NCBI GenBank assembly: GCA_934162445.1
Contig: CAKPIT010000001.1
Span: forward strand, 186,001 to 250,000
Direction of reading: 5' to 3'
DNA length: 64,000 bases
DNA from: an uncultured Bacilli bacterium
GTDB lineage: Bacteria > Bacillota_I > Bacilli_A > RF39 > UBA660
This document shows, piece after piece, positions 1-9,523 of this stretch. Numbering within the stretch: the stretch's first letter is position 1; every line of letters begins with the position of its first letter. The position numbers and the translations under genes are program-made. The notes beneath the pieces were generated by a model. It saw only the letters and a program-made list of their open reading frames with translations. It ran no database searches and had not been told where the DNA came from.

Positions 1-121
1 TTGGAATAATGGAAACGACTATAAAGAATGCTAATTGCCCGGGTAAAATTCGCATCTCCGGTAACTTTATAATTGAAATAACTTTTCTCAAAAACATTTT
101 AAAAGACGTTAACTTTTTCAT
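1..121 (-). CDS. YihY/BrkB-family membrane protein (5' end only; runs off the left edge)
   Basis: Only the first 40 codons are inside the window. The ATG at 121-119 follows a good ribosome site (GGAGAGG) four bases upstream. The visible N-terminus is a basic amphipathic stretch followed by the motif ILPGQLAFF and the start of a hydrophobic segment. This is the hallmark start of YihY/virulence-factor BrkB family integral membrane proteins, once misnamed RNase BN. The family has about six membrane segments and no settled function. It lies 13 bases downstream of the GGDEF gene, so it is probably co-transcribed with it. Family recognition rests on this short piece only. Confidence 0.7.
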   Translation of the reverse strand, partial: MKKLTSFKMFLRKVISIIKLPEMRILPGQLAFFIVVSIIP

Positions 122-134
122 CAAACCTCTCCTA

Positions 135-2186
135 CTACTTAAGTCCTTGTTTCTTAGTCATCATTTCAAGTGTCGCTTCATTAATAGCATCATCCAAAGT
201 TTTAATATTATCTAAAATCATACTATATCCTAAACTTGCCCCAAAATCATGAGGTAACTTTCTCATTTCTTTTTCAATCTTATCCATATAAGTTGAAACT
301 TGTCTTTCACTATAGCCTACTAAATAAATCAAAAACTCATTTCCATCCGTTCTAATAATCTCACTATTTTCAAGTTGCATATTAACTAAAACAGATGCTG
401 CCGTTACAATTAATTTATCTCCTTCTTCATGTCCATAATTATCATTAACATACTTAACATTATTAAGATCAATAACAATAACAGCTTGAGGATAAACCTT
501 ACTAGCTTCCCACTCTGGAGCTTTTTTATTTAAATAATTTCGATTCTTTAAACTAGTTAATAAATCTGTATATTTATGTCTATCTTCTTTCTTTACCTTT
601 TTAACTTTCTTCTTATATTTAAAATAAATATATAAAACTGTTAAAACTACTAATGGAATAGACACAATTAATAAAATTGTTAAGAAAAGTCCCATAAAAC
701 TACTACGCTCTACTAATGATCTATTAATATCCATTAACCCATTATTACGATAATTATAATAAGAATTAGTCGTCATTATATAATTAAATAAATTATAGAA
801 AGTAGGATTATTATCCCTAACCATAAATTTATAATCATTCATCATAACATCTTGATATAAAACATCATAATCTTTAAAAGTAGTATTTTTATATAAATTA
901 TAAACTTCACTATCAATAACTAACATTTTATCATTAGCATTCTTAACTAATTTTAAATTATCAGAATAAGTTGTAATATCACTACGACTATTATCTAAAA
1001 AATAATTATATAAACTAGTATCCTTAACCATGGCAATATCATTATCTTTTAAGGCTTCAAAAGAATTAATAACATAATTATCATTTCTCTTACCAAGCAC
1101 TACATACTTCTCAATAAAAGTAGAAATCGTTGCTTTATATTTGCTATTAAGATTACCAAAATCATAATAATCAAAATAAATATCAACATCGCCCTTTACA
1201 ATAGCCTTCTTTAAAGCTGCCACACTACTATATTTTTTATAAGAAAAACTAATATTAGCAAGTCGTGACATTCTATTTAAATACTCGCCAGCAATACCAG
1301 ATACAACTCCATCTAAAGGAACTTCATAAGGATAATTTTCAACATAACCATATACATAATTCTTCTTAACTAAATCGGCTTTCTTCTTAGAAGTTATATC
1401 ATTTTTATTAACATAGTAATCAAAATATATTTTATTATATTCCTTAACATAATCATCTTTTTTCCATTTTTTAAAATACTTCTTAACAATTGTATTTAAC
1501 TTCATCATAGATGAATCTTTAGATAAAGTTAAAACAAGTTTCTCTTTCATCTCCGTAAAATAATAATTAATATAATAACCATTATTATCAATCGTCTTAT
1601 CAAGATACATAATATTAGGAATAATAATCATATCAACATCATCACTATTTAATGCTGCAAATAACTCATCAATTGTATTATAAGATTTAAATGCTAAATT
1701 ACTACCACTTTTCAAATAATAACTAATAGGAGCCGCATCATTTTTGAAAACTCCTAGCACACTATCTTTAAAATCACTAACTTTATTTATTCTTTCATAC
1801 TCTTTTCCAACCGCAATATAACCATCAGTAGCAATTAATAAATCATTATTAGTAAGTTTACTATCACTATCTAACACCTTAAAGCTATAATCTTTAGAAT
1901 TAAGACTATCTTCTTTTGAATAAGCACTCTTATTAAAGTCTAGACCTACATCTTTTTGAAAGTCATTTAAAAACTTAAAAAAGACCCCTTCCCCATCAAG
2001 TCCATAAAGTGGATAATCATTAAGAACATTAACATCAATCATAGTTCTATTATTTTCTTCTACCCACTTCTTCTCATTAACATTAAGTGATGTTTTACTA
2101 TCCTCTTTATTATAGTAAAAATAAACTCCTAAAAAGACTGCAACTACAACAAAAAGAGGAAGAATAATAAATGTTTTCTTCTTCAT
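135..2186 (-). CDS. Membrane GGDEF-domain protein with extracellular solute-binding-like domains
   Basis: 683 residues. A membrane helix at about 5-24 is followed by a roughly 470-residue extracellular region. That region contains two segments that look like bacterial type-3 solute-binding folds (for example GYIAVGKEYERINKVSDF near the start of the first). A second helix lies at about 497-522, followed by a basic linker and a C-terminal GGDEF domain from about 536. The GGDEF signature reads DGNEF (residues 614-618), so the first Gly and the metal-binding Asp are altered. Diguanylate cyclase activity is therefore doubtful. The architecture suggests a receptor that senses a small extracellular ligand and signals inside through a degenerate nucleotide-binding domain. 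No EAL or HD-GYP partner is visible in the window. Confidence 0.75.
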   Translation of the reverse strand: MKKKTFIILPLFVVVAVFLGVYFYYNKEDSKTSLNVNEKKWVEENNRTMIDVNVLNDYPLYGLDGEGVFFKFLNDFQKDVGLDFNKSAYSKEDSLNSKDYSFKVLDSDSKLTNNDLLIATDGYIAVGKEYERINKVSDFKDSVLGVFKNDAAPISYYLKSGSNLAFKSYNTIDELFAALNSDDVDMIIIPNIMYLDKTIDNNGYYINYYFTEMKEKLVLTLSKDSSMMKLNTIVKKYFKKWKKDDYVKEYNKIYFDYYVNKNDITSKKKADLVKKNYVYGYVENYPYEVPLDGVVSGIAGEYLNRMSRLANISFSYKKYSSVAALKKAIVKGDVDIYFDYYDFGNLNSKYKATISTFIEKYVVLGKRNDNYVINSFEALKDNDIAMVKDTSLYNYFLDNSRSDITTYSDNLKLVKNANDKMLVIDSEVYNLYKNTTFKDYDVLYQDVMMNDYKFMVRDNNPTFYNLFNYIMTTNSYYNYRNNGLMDINRSLVERSSFMGLFLTILLIVSIPLVVLTVLYIYFKYKKKVKKVKKEDRHKYTDLLTSLKNRNYLNKKAPEWEASKVYPQAVIVIDLNNVKYVNDNYGHEEGDKLIVTAASVLVNMQLENSEIIRTDGNEFLIYLVGYSERQVSTYMDKIEKEMRKLPHDFGASLGYSMILDNIKTLDDAINEATLEMMTKKQGLK

Positions 2187-2192
2187 AATAAC

Positions 2193-2657
2193 CTACCTAT
2201 CTTTAGACCATGAAAAATTATCTTTATCTTGGTGTTTATAACCGATAATTGGGAATTTTTCATCATCATTATCTTTTTTAACAAATATTTGAATATCATA
2301 ATATTTTATTTGTTCTTTCTCTAAATTAGTAAGTATTTCATTTCCTAATCCTTTAGAAGTATCAACACTAACATCATCATTAACCGTAATAATAACATTT
2401 AAAACTCTTCCCTTAATATCACAACTTGCCTTCTTAACTTCATCTTTTTCTTCTAATTTAGAAACAATTTTATCTTCGTTTTGATTAGTAATTTTTACCT
2501 TTTCAATTCCATCTAATCTATCCCCATAAATTGCTTTCGATTCACTCGGAAAAAATATTATTTTAATTGTAAAAACGAATATTACAAAAATTAAACAAAT
2601 AATCCCCGTAATTACAGTAAGTTTATTATTCTTTACAAATTTTTTAAAATCTTTCAT
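2193..2657 (-). CDS. Membrane-anchored protein of unknown function
   Basis: About 154 residues. One hydrophobic helix near residues 14-34 is followed by a charged external or internal domain rich in Lys, Asp and Glu. The ATG at 2657 was preferred over the TTG three bases upstream because it is better spaced from the GGGATG-type ribosome site. It lies between gatB and the GGDEF gene on the same strand, six bases from the latter, so it is probably co-transcribed with it. No family was recognised. The pattern of short beta strands (KVKITNQNED, VLNVIITVNDDV) suggests a small alpha/beta domain like those in envelope-stress proteins, but that is a guess. Confidence 0.55.
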   Translation of the reverse strand: MKDFKKFVKNNKLTVITGIICLIFVIFVFTIKIIFFPSESKAIYGDRLDGIEKVKITNQNEDKIVSKLEEKDEVKKASCDIKGRVLNVIITVNDDVSVDTSKGLGNEILTNLEKEQIKYYDIQIFVKKDNDDEKFPIIGYKHQDKDNFSWSKDR

Positions 2658-2701
2658 CAAATCACATCCCTAGTATAATTATTATATAATAATATCTAAA
2701 A

Positions 2702-4129
2702 CTAATCAATATTATTTAATTCTTTAATAAGTAACTCACTAGCAAGTTTTGGATTTACACTTCCCTTAGTCTCTTTCATAATCATTCCCATTAAATATTT
2801 TAAAGCTCGATCATGACCATTTTTATAGTCTTGGCAACTACTAGCATTTTCATCTATTACTTTTTTAACTATTTCTCTTACATAATTATCATCGGTAATA
2901 TTTTTAATATTAAACTCATCCTTAATACTTTCAATATCTTTAGTAGTTTCCATAAGCGTTGGAAGAATATCTTTAAAGTTTTTATTAGACATTTTATTAC
3001 TATCAAGTTCTTCTAAAACACTAATAAATTTAGAATAATCAAGTTTCGTCTCTTCTATTTTTACATTATGTTTATTTAAATATGAAGAAATATCTGATAA
3101 TAGTAAGTTTACTGCCATTTTATAATTAACAGGATATTCTAATAAACCTAAGAAATAATTATTAAGAGAAAAATTAGCAATCAACTTCGCTGTATCTAAC
3201 TCACTAATTCCTAAATTATGATACTTTTTACGTAATTGATCCGGTAACAAAGGTAGTGTACTTAACGCTTCATCAATAAAATTATCATCAACAATAACAT
3301 AAGGAATATCTGGTTCAATAAAATACCGATAATCATTTCCGGTTTCTTTTACTCGCATTAAAACCGTTTTTCCTTCCTTATCATCATACCGTCTTGTCTC
3401 TTCACAAATCTTTCCTCCACTTGTAAGAACTTCTTCTTGTCTTTTAATTTCATAATTAATCGCTTCAGTAACACTGTGAATAGACCCAATATTTTTAGTC
3501 TCGGTTCTAACTCCTAATTTATTTTTATCTTTACTAATTGAAACATTCGCATCACACCTCATGCTTCCTTCTTCCATTTTACAATCAGAAATATTAGCAT
3601 AAAATAGTAATTCTTTTAACTTTTGTAAATAAAGAGCCGCTTCTTCTCCTGATTTAATACAAGGTTTTGTTACAATCTCAATTAATGGCACTCCCGCTCT
3701 ATTAAAGTCAAGTAAACTAACTTTACCTCTATGTGCACTCTTACAAGTATCTTCTTCAATATGAATCTCTTCAATTTCAATTTTTTTCTTAACCCCATCA
3801 ACTTCAATTTCAACATAACCATTAACCCCAATTGGTGTTCTGTTTTGTGTAATTTGATAATTTTTAGGATTATCAGGATAAAAATAATTCTTCCTGTCAA
3901 AATGCATCTTTTTAGTAACACTACAATTTAAAACATAACATGCTCTAATCCCCTGTTTAATAACTTCTTTATTAACAACAGGTAATGTTCCGGGATATCC
4001 AAGATCAACCACATTAACAAGGGTATTACTAGCTTTACCATAAGCATTAAGACTTGATGAGAAAAGTTTACTCTTACTCTTAACTTCCACATGCACTTCA
4101 AGTCCAATCGTTGGTACATAACTACTCAC
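2702..4129 (-). CDS. gatB: Asp-tRNA(Asn)/Glu-tRNA(Gln) amidotransferase subunit B
   Basis: 475 residues, the normal GatB length. It binds the misacylated tRNA and transfers the amide made by GatA, giving Gln-tRNA(Gln) (and Asn-tRNA(Asn) where needed). The N-terminal signature GLEVHVEVKSKSKLFS and the DFNRAGVPLIEI and RCDANVS motifs are the classic GatB core. The C-terminal helical YqeY-like tail ends in SELLIKELN. It overlaps gatA by eight bases and is the last gene of gatCAB. A tRNA-Gln(TTG) gene, the natural substrate, is in the same window near 54.0 kb. Confidence 0.97.
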   Translation of the reverse strand: MSSYVPTIGLEVHVEVKSKSKLFSSSLNAYGKASNTLVNVVDLGYPGTLPVVNKEVIKQGIRACYVLNCSVTKKMHFDRKNYFYPDNPKNYQITQNRTPIGVNGYVEIEVDGVKKKIEIEEIHIEEDTCKSAHRGKVSLLDFNRAGVPLIEIVTKPCIKSGEEAALYLQKLKELLFYANISDCKMEEGSMRCDANVSISKDKNKLGVRTETKNIGSIHSVTEAINYEIKRQEEVLTSGGKICEETRRYDDKEGKTVLMRVKETGNDYRYFIEPDIPYVIVDDNFIDEALSTLPLLPDQLRKKYHNLGISELDTAKLIANFSLNNYFLGLLEYPVNYKMAVNLLLSDISSYLNKHNVKIEETKLDYSKFISVLEELDSNKMSNKNFKDILPTLMETTKDIESIKDEFNIKNITDDNYVREIVKKVIDENASSCQDYKNGHDRALKYLMGMIMKETKGSVNPKLASELLIKELNNID

Positions 4130-5546
4130 TTTTAAATCCCTCCTCTATCAAACTACCAAGCATATACATCTTAGCCTCTTCAAAAGAATTACCTATAATA
4201 GATAACCCAATTGGCAAATTATCTTTATTAAGTCCCACTGGAACACTAAGTCCCGGAAGACCTGCCATATTAACCGGAATAACCAAAACATCATCCATAA
4301 ATGCCTTATGCGGATCATCCTTACCACTGCCAAGTAATGGTGCAACACTAGTCGTTGTAGGACCAATAACCAAATCATAATCATTAAAGATTCTTTGAAA
4401 CTCTTTCTTAATATCATCACGAACCATTAATGCCTTATCATAATAAGTCTTTGCATTTTTACCGCTTAAAATATAAGATCCAATCATAATTCTTCTTTTA
4501 ACTTCATCTCCAAAGCCAAGACTTCTAGTATTTTCATACATTGAGTCAACATCATCTGCATTCATATCTCGTAATCCATACCTAACTCCATCAAATCGTG
4601 CTAAATTACTAGATGCTTCCGCCATTGCAATAATTTGATATAAAGTTACCGTTTGATCTAAATAAGCCATATCAACATAATCAACAATATGACCTTTATC
4701 CTTCAAATAATCTACTACTAAAGAAATTCTTTCTCTAATTTCATTATCAACAATATCACTAACAAAATATTTAGGAATAGCTATTTTAAGTTTACTATCA
4801 CTACCAATTAACCGAGTAAAATCTTCCGCATCTTTTCTAACACTAGTTAAATCCTTATCATCTTCCCCCACTAAAATATTTAATAACATCGCATTTTCTA
4901 AAACCGTTCTTGTCATTGGTCCAATTTGATCCAAACTAGAGGCAAAAGCTACTAATCCATATCGAGAAACTCTACCATATGTTGGTTTCATCCCCACAAT
5001 ACCCGTATAACTTGCTGGTTGTCTAATACTACCTCCTGTATCACTACCAAGTGCAAATGGCACTAAATTAGCCGCCACACAACTAGCACTTCCCCCACTA
5101 GATCCTCCTGCTACTCTTTCTAAATCATGAGGATTTTTAGGAGCCTTAAAATAACTAGTCTCACTAGTAGAACCCATTGCAAACTCATCCATATTAGTCT
5201 TACCAATAATAATCATTTTTTTCTCTAAAATCTTAGAAACAACCGTAGCATCATAACAAGGTAAAAAATTATCTAAAATATGAGAAGCACAAGTAGTCCG
5301 TAACCCCTTAGTAACAATATTATCTTTTAAAGCAATAGGAAGTCCAAAGAAAACATTATCTTCATCAACTTCTCCAAGATTTTTAGCAACATCAATTGCT
5401 TCCTCATTAAGCGTAATAAAAGCATTTAACTCTTTATTAGCTTCAATTCTCTTAATAGCCTCTAAAACCAAATCAACAGGAGTTATTACCTTATCAACCA
5501 AAAGTTTATGAAGTTCAAAAATATCTTTATCTAAATAATTACTCAT
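4122..5546 (-). CDS. gatA: Asp-tRNA(Asn)/Glu-tRNA(Gln) amidotransferase subunit A
   Basis: 474 residues. This is the amidase-signature glutaminase subunit that releases ammonia from glutamine for GatB. The Ser-cisSer-Lys chemistry is visible: the lysine in ALKDNIVTKG, and the glycine-serine-rich core GGSSGGSASCVAA followed by GSDTGGSIRQPAS, which carries the catalytic serines. Length and order match the family. It overlaps gatC (gatC stop at 5539) and gatB, which indicates translational coupling within gatC-gatA-gatB. Confidence 0.97.
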   Translation of the reverse strand: MSNYLDKDIFELHKLLVDKVITPVDLVLEAIKRIEANKELNAFITLNEEAIDVAKNLGEVDEDNVFFGLPIALKDNIVTKGLRTTCASHILDNFLPCYDATVVSKILEKKMIIIGKTNMDEFAMGSTSETSYFKAPKNPHDLERVAGGSSGGSASCVAANLVPFALGSDTGGSIRQPASYTGIVGMKPTYGRVSRYGLVAFASSLDQIGPMTRTVLENAMLLNILVGEDDKDLTSVRKDAEDFTRLIGSDSKLKIAIPKYFVSDIVDNEIRERISLVVDYLKDKGHIVDYVDMAYLDQTVTLYQIIAMAEASSNLARFDGVRYGLRDMNADDVDSMYENTRSLGFGDEVKRRIMIGSYILSGKNAKTYYDKALMVRDDIKKEFQRIFNDYDLVIGPTTTSVAPLLGSGKDDPHKAFMDDVLVIPVNMAGLPGLSVPVGLNKDNLPIGLSIIGNSFEEAKMYMLGSLIEEGFKSE

Positions 5547-5832
5547 TTATCATCACCGGCACTTCCACAAAATTTCCATTTCTCTTAGGAGCATTACTAA
5601 GAGCTTCATCAGCACTAAGCATAACTCCCACTTCATCCTCTCGAAGTCTAGACTTTTCTTCTATTGGCGTAAACATAAACTCATCATCGAAGTCATTTAC
5701 ATCCCGAATTTTATCTATATCATCCATAAGTACTTTAAGTTGTACTCTAAACTTTTCAATCTCATCATCACTAAGTTTAATCCTAGCAAGTCTTGCCACA
5801 TGCAAAACTTCTTCTTTACTTAATTTATCCAT
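5539..5832 (-). CDS. gatC: Asp-tRNA(Asn)/Glu-tRNA(Gln) amidotransferase subunit C
   Basis: 97 residues. GatC is the small clamp that stabilises the GatA-GatB interface. The N-terminus EEVLHVARLARIKLSDDE and the C-terminal LREDEV segment are typical of the family. The ATG at 5832 was chosen over the adjacent upstream TTG because of better spacing to the AAAGG ribosome site. It is the first gene of the gatCAB operon. The U32-family gene upstream ends 36 bases away and may be in the same transcript. Confidence 0.95.
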   Translation of the reverse strand: MDKLSKEEVLHVARLARIKLSDDEIEKFRVQLKVLMDDIDKIRDVNDFDDEFMFTPIEEKSRLREDEVGVMLSADEALSNAPKRNGNFVEVPVMINE

Positions 5833-5868
5833 CAAATCAACGCCTTTCCTTTCAGTATTATATCATTT

Positions 5869-7845
5869 TTAAGAAGTAAAATAAAGATTATCAACCTTAA
5901 AATCACTTTCCAAAAGATTAAGAGCATAACTAGAAAAAATATGTGTAAACACCCCATCATAAGTAACTTTAAATCGATCATTATGACTATTTACTAAATA
6001 GTAATCATGTGAATCTTTAATATTAAGAACATTTCCCTTAATAATCATCACTTCTACTAATCCCTTATTTTTAATAATAAGAGGAATATTTCCAAACTCA
6101 CTTCTAACATTGGAACAAAGTTTATTAATTTCCTCTTTATTAAGTTCAGTTGAAACCATAATTCCTTTATAACCCAATTTATATAAATAATAAACACTAT
6201 AAGCATTATAAACATTTAAAGGATAATAACCAATAACATCATACCCTTTAGGATCAACAAGATTACTAACCATTAAATGATTTTTAATATCAAGATGAAA
6301 TCCATTCCTTTCTGCCATCTGATACTTAGAAATGTCAAGCTTTCCACCCTCATCAATATAATCAAATTTTACTTTTTTAACTAACGCTTCCTTTTTATTA
6401 TTTATTCTAAGACCAATTAATCGTTCGACAAGTGTTCTTCTTGCAATATTAAGATCACCAATTCTAATAAAGATATCATTATCCATCTCTATATCAAAAG
6501 AAACAGCCACAAAAGGACTATTACCGAGTTTTCCTAATTGGTCCTGAACCCGTTCTTTACTAATTGGATTAGATAAAGCCAAATCAACAATACTCCCCTT
6601 ATATTCAACTTCATTAACAAAGTCACTAATGCGTAAAATAAACTCTTCATTCTTTTTAGCATAAAAACTAATCTTAACCGGAATCTTTTTCGAAATAACT
6701 TCATCACTAACCTCTAAATCAATATCCTTAGTCTTCCTAACTTCATCAATATCTTTTAATGAAACTTTATTATCAACCAAGATAGTATCTCCACTCTTAG
6801 CCTTATTAATCAAATTAAAGGATTTATCATACAAATAATTAACATACATTCCCTTATTAGCATTTCTAAATCTAATCGCATCTCCTTGTTTTAGAGGAGC
6901 ATCAAGCTTAATTTTAATCATTTCATCATCAAAAGAAACCACACTTCCTAAATGTCTTCCCAAATGATTAGGACTATCTTTATTAATTAAATCACTATCA
7001 TTAAATAAATGTCCTTTCGTATACTTTCTATAAAAAATACTTTTTAACTCTTCAAGTTCTTCATGACTAACAGCGCCCCCATCAAGAATCTTTCGATAAT
7101 ACTTCGTTATAAAAGAAACATAACTAGCCCCCTTCATCCTTCCTTCTACTTTTAAACTCGTAACATTAGAAGGAAGCTTTAAAATATCTTCCCCACTATT
7201 AAGTTCCTTCATCGATAAAAGATAACCTGAATCAATTAAATCATTACCATCAAAAAGCTTATAATAACTCCTACAACTACCAACACATTCCCCTCTATTA
7301 GCACTCCTATTACCAAGCATACTACTAAATAAACAATTTCCACTATAACAAACACATAATGCCCCATGCACAAAAACTTCAAGCTCAATTGGAATATTTA
7401 TTTTTTTAATTAAAGAAATATCCATCTCTCGTGGTAACACTACCCGTTTAACACCCATTTCATATAAAAGCTTAATTGTCTCATAACTAGTATTATTAAC
7501 CTGCGTTGATGCATGAATCTCCAAATTAGGATACTTCTTTAAACAAAGACTAATCATCCCAAAATCCTGCATAATAATAGCATCTACCCCAATACTATAC
7601 AAAAAATAAACATCACTTAAAAAATCATCAACCTCATCATCCTTAACAAGCGTATTCATCGTCACATAAAGCTTAACCCCATATAATTTACAAATCTTTT
7701 GAGCTTCTCTAACTTCCTCATAACTAAAATTAACAGCATAAGCCCGGGCCCCAAATCTTTTAAGAGCAAGATAAACCGCATCCGCACCATTATTAATCGC
7801 TTGATAAAGTGATTTCATTTCCCCAACTGGTATTAAAAGTTCCAT
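5869..7845 (-). CDS. U32-family peptidase-like protein (RlhA/TrhP-type RNA hydroxylation protein)
   Basis: About 658 residues from the ATG at 7845, which follows GGAGAA at ideal spacing. An upstream in-frame start would add 11 residues without a ribosome site. The N-terminus MELLIPVGEMKSLYQAINNG and the cysteine-rich motif (HGALCVCYSGNC ... GECVGSC, around residues 170-200) define the U32 family. These proteins were once called collagenases. Family members RlhA and TrhP install hydroxyl groups on 23S rRNA C2501 and tRNA U34 in E. coli, using the four cysteines and prephenate-dependent chemistry. The long C-terminal extension is like RlhA (DUF3656-type), so an rRNA role is plausible. The substrate cannot be told from sequence. 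Confidence 0.85.
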   Translation of the reverse strand: MELLIPVGEMKSLYQAINNGADAVYLALKRFGARAYAVNFSYEEVREAQKICKLYGVKLYVTMNTLVKDDEVDDFLSDVYFLYSIGVDAIIMQDFGMISLCLKKYPNLEIHASTQVNNTSYETIKLLYEMGVKRVVLPREMDISLIKKINIPIELEVFVHGALCVCYSGNCLFSSMLGNRSANRGECVGSCRSYYKLFDGNDLIDSGYLLSMKELNSGEDILKLPSNVTSLKVEGRMKGASYVSFITKYYRKILDGGAVSHEELEELKSIFYRKYTKGHLFNDSDLINKDSPNHLGRHLGSVVSFDDEMIKIKLDAPLKQGDAIRFRNANKGMYVNYLYDKSFNLINKAKSGDTILVDNKVSLKDIDEVRKTKDIDLEVSDEVISKKIPVKISFYAKKNEEFILRISDFVNEVEYKGSIVDLALSNPISKERVQDQLGKLGNSPFVAVSFDIEMDNDIFIRIGDLNIARRTLVERLIGLRINNKKEALVKKVKFDYIDEGGKLDISKYQMAERNGFHLDIKNHLMVSNLVDPKGYDVIGYYPLNVYNAYSVYYLYKLGYKGIMVSTELNKEEINKLCSNVRSEFGNIPLIIKNKGLVEVMIIKGNVLNIKDSHDYYLVNSHNDRFKVTYDGVFTHIFSSYALNLLESDFKVDNLYFTS

Positions 7846-7902
7846 ATAAATTCTCCATTTCTTGCTATATTTTATCACATATCACTAAAAAGAAAAAGAT
7901 GA

Positions 7903-8529
7903 TTAAATTATTTCATGATCATCTTTTATTGATTGTACTTTATTATTAATATTTAACATTTTCAAATCAAGTTTATGAATATCTTCAGCACACCTATGCA
8001 TATCGCTAAGAACCTCAACCGGAATCTCATCTTTAAACTTATAAGTTACTTTATGCGCCAAACTAGCCCAAAAGTCCATTGCCATCGTCCTAATTTGAAT
8101 TTCCGCTTCCACAAGGGTCACCCCATCAATTAAATAAACCGGAACATAAACAAGCAAATGATAACTAGAATATCCCGTCTTCTTTGGATTAGCTATATAA
8201 TCCTTCTTATCATGAATTGTTATTTGATCACTAAGCTCAATAATCTCAACAATCTTACTAACATCAGATAAAAAACTACACACAATTCGCATTCCCACAA
8301 TATCATGAACATGCTTAACAATATTATCATAAGTAACCTCATACCCTTTTTCCTGAAGTTTATTGACAATACTATCATAACTTTTAAGCCTTGTCTTAAT
8401 ATGCTCCACAGGATTATAATGATTCTTATGTTCAAAATCTTCAAGCAAAATACTAATTTGCGTTTCCAAAGTTTTAAGTGCTGAAGTATATTTTAAAATT
8501 AATTCTTCAAACTCTCTAGATTCTTCCAT
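7903..8529 (-). CDS. relQ: Small alarmone synthetase, (p)ppGpp synthetase of the RelQ/YjbM type
   Basis: About 208 residues. It makes (p)ppGpp from GTP/GDP and ATP in the stringent response. The RelA/SpoT synthetase fold is shown by VGMRIVCSFLSD, KKTGYSSYHLLV and the EIQIRTMAMDFWASL motif. There is no HD hydrolase domain, and the N-terminal and C-terminal helices fit the tetrameric RelQ (SasB) class, not RelP. The ATG at 8529 is six bases from AGGAAGG, while the ATG at 8535 abuts that site. It lies just downstream of divIVA on the same strand. Confidence 0.88.
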   Translation of the reverse strand: MEESREFEELILKYTSALKTLETQISILLEDFEHKNHYNPVEHIKTRLKSYDSIVNKLQEKGYEVTYDNIVKHVHDIVGMRIVCSFLSDVSKIVEIIELSDQITIHDKKDYIANPKKTGYSSYHLLVYVPVYLIDGVTLVEAEIQIRTMAMDFWASLAHKVTYKFKDEIPVEVLSDMHRCAEDIHKLDLKMLNINNKVQSIKDDHEII

Positions 8530-8559
8530 AACCATCCTTCCTAAGTGACAAAAACTAGA

Positions 8560-8997
8560 CTAATTATCTTCTAAGTCTAGCGTCTCAATCTCATCAACCA
8601 CTGCCATTTGTTGTTCTACAATGATTTTTAATTTACGTTTAAATATTTTAACATTTTTCTCTAAAGTATCAGCCTCATTTTCAATTTTTCGCGCTTTAAG
8701 TAAACTCTCACCCACAATCCTTGACGCATTATGTTTTGCATCACCAATTATAATATCTGCTTCTTCTCTTGCCAATCTTTTAACATTATCAGCCGTCTTC
8801 GAAGCATTAATAAGCGATTGTTTAAGCGTCTCTTCCATCACTTCATAATGAGCAAGTTTTTCTTTTAACGCCGTTATTTCTTTCTTCTGTTCCTGATACT
8901 TTCTAATAATACCTTCTGTTTCTTTAATAACATCATTTACAAATTTATTAACTTCCGCTTTATTATAACCATTTGCTTCATAATTAAATTTGTCCAT
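8560..8997 (-). CDS. divIVA: DivIVA-domain protein
   Basis: 145 residues. The N-terminal lipid-binding DivIVA segment (DKFNYEANGYNKAEVNKFVNDV) is followed by a long coiled coil to about residue 130. DivIVA proteins sit at negatively curved membranes at septa and poles and recruit division or chromosome-anchoring factors. This copy is short and ends soon after the coiled coil (ETLDLEDN). Its place next to sepF matches the division cluster of Bacilli, although ylmG and ylmH are missing here. A GpsB-like paralogue is possible, but the sepF neighbour favours DivIVA. Confidence 0.85.
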   Translation of the reverse strand: MDKFNYEANGYNKAEVNKFVNDVIKETEGIIRKYQEQKKEITALKEKLAHYEVMEETLKQSLINASKTADNVKRLAREEADIIIGDAKHNASRIVGESLLKARKIENEADTLEKNVKIFKRKLKIIVEQQMAVVDEIETLDLEDN

Positions 8998-9022
8998 TAT
9001 CTCACATCCCTACTTATCGGGT

Positions 9023-9457
9023 TTACCAATCAAATTCATCATCCTCTTGTTTCTTAGTACTACGTTTACTTGCTTGTTTAGAACTAGCAGCATCATCTGA
9101 TATTTCACCTTCTACATTAACATTATTCGGAGTACACAAAAATATTCCTCCTCCTAATTTCTGTAAATCTCCTCCAATAGCATAAAGCGTCCCACTTAAA
9201 AAATCAACTATTCTTTTTGCTTGATCAGGAGTAACACGTTTAAGATTTACAACTACTGCATTTCTTTCTTTTAAATAATCCGCTATTTCTTGACTCTCAG
9301 AATAAGCACGTGGCTCTAATAAAACCATCTTACTACCGCTTGGCCCAAACTCATCACTATAATCATCTCTACTCACTTTATAATACTCCTCCTCTTTAAC
9401 TTCCACTTCACTAGAACTATCCGTTCCAATTAATTTTTTTAATTTATCTAATGCCAT
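9023..9457 (-). CDS. sepF: Cell division protein SepF
   Basis: 144 residues. SepF bundles FtsZ filaments and tethers them to the membrane. A variable linker (residues about 1-50) precedes the conserved core with MVLLEPRAYSESQEIADYL and RIVDFLSGTLYAIGGDLQKLG, typical of the SepF dimer. A further acidic/lysine tail follows. The usual N-terminal amphipathic membrane helix is brief (MALDKLKKLIG). The ribosome site AGGAGG sits at good distance from the ATG. It is followed by divIVA after 25 bases and is probably co-transcribed with it. Confidence 0.92.
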   Translation of the reverse strand: MALDKLKKLIGTDSSSEVEVKEEEYYKVSRDDYSDEFGPSGSKMVLLEPRAYSESQEIADYLKERNAVVVNLKRVTPDQAKRIVDFLSGTLYAIGGDLQKLGGGIFLCTPNNVNVEGEISDDAASSKQASKRSTKKQEDDEFDW

Positions 9458-9523
9458 ATTAAATCCTCCTAATATCTAAATCTATCTTAACATATTTTCT
9501 AAAAATCTCAAAGACATAAATTT

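Noticed and set aside
9..215. Small plus-strand open frame across the left edge
   Set aside because: It is antisense to the YihY-type start and the end of the GGDEF gene, which have better ribosome sites and recognisable protein motifs.
6424..6430. TTCGACA (Spo0A-box sequence) inside the U32 gene
   Set aside because: It lies within a coding region with no start or promoter nearby; chance occurrence is likely. The same holds for the match inside the kinase gene near 38.48 kb.
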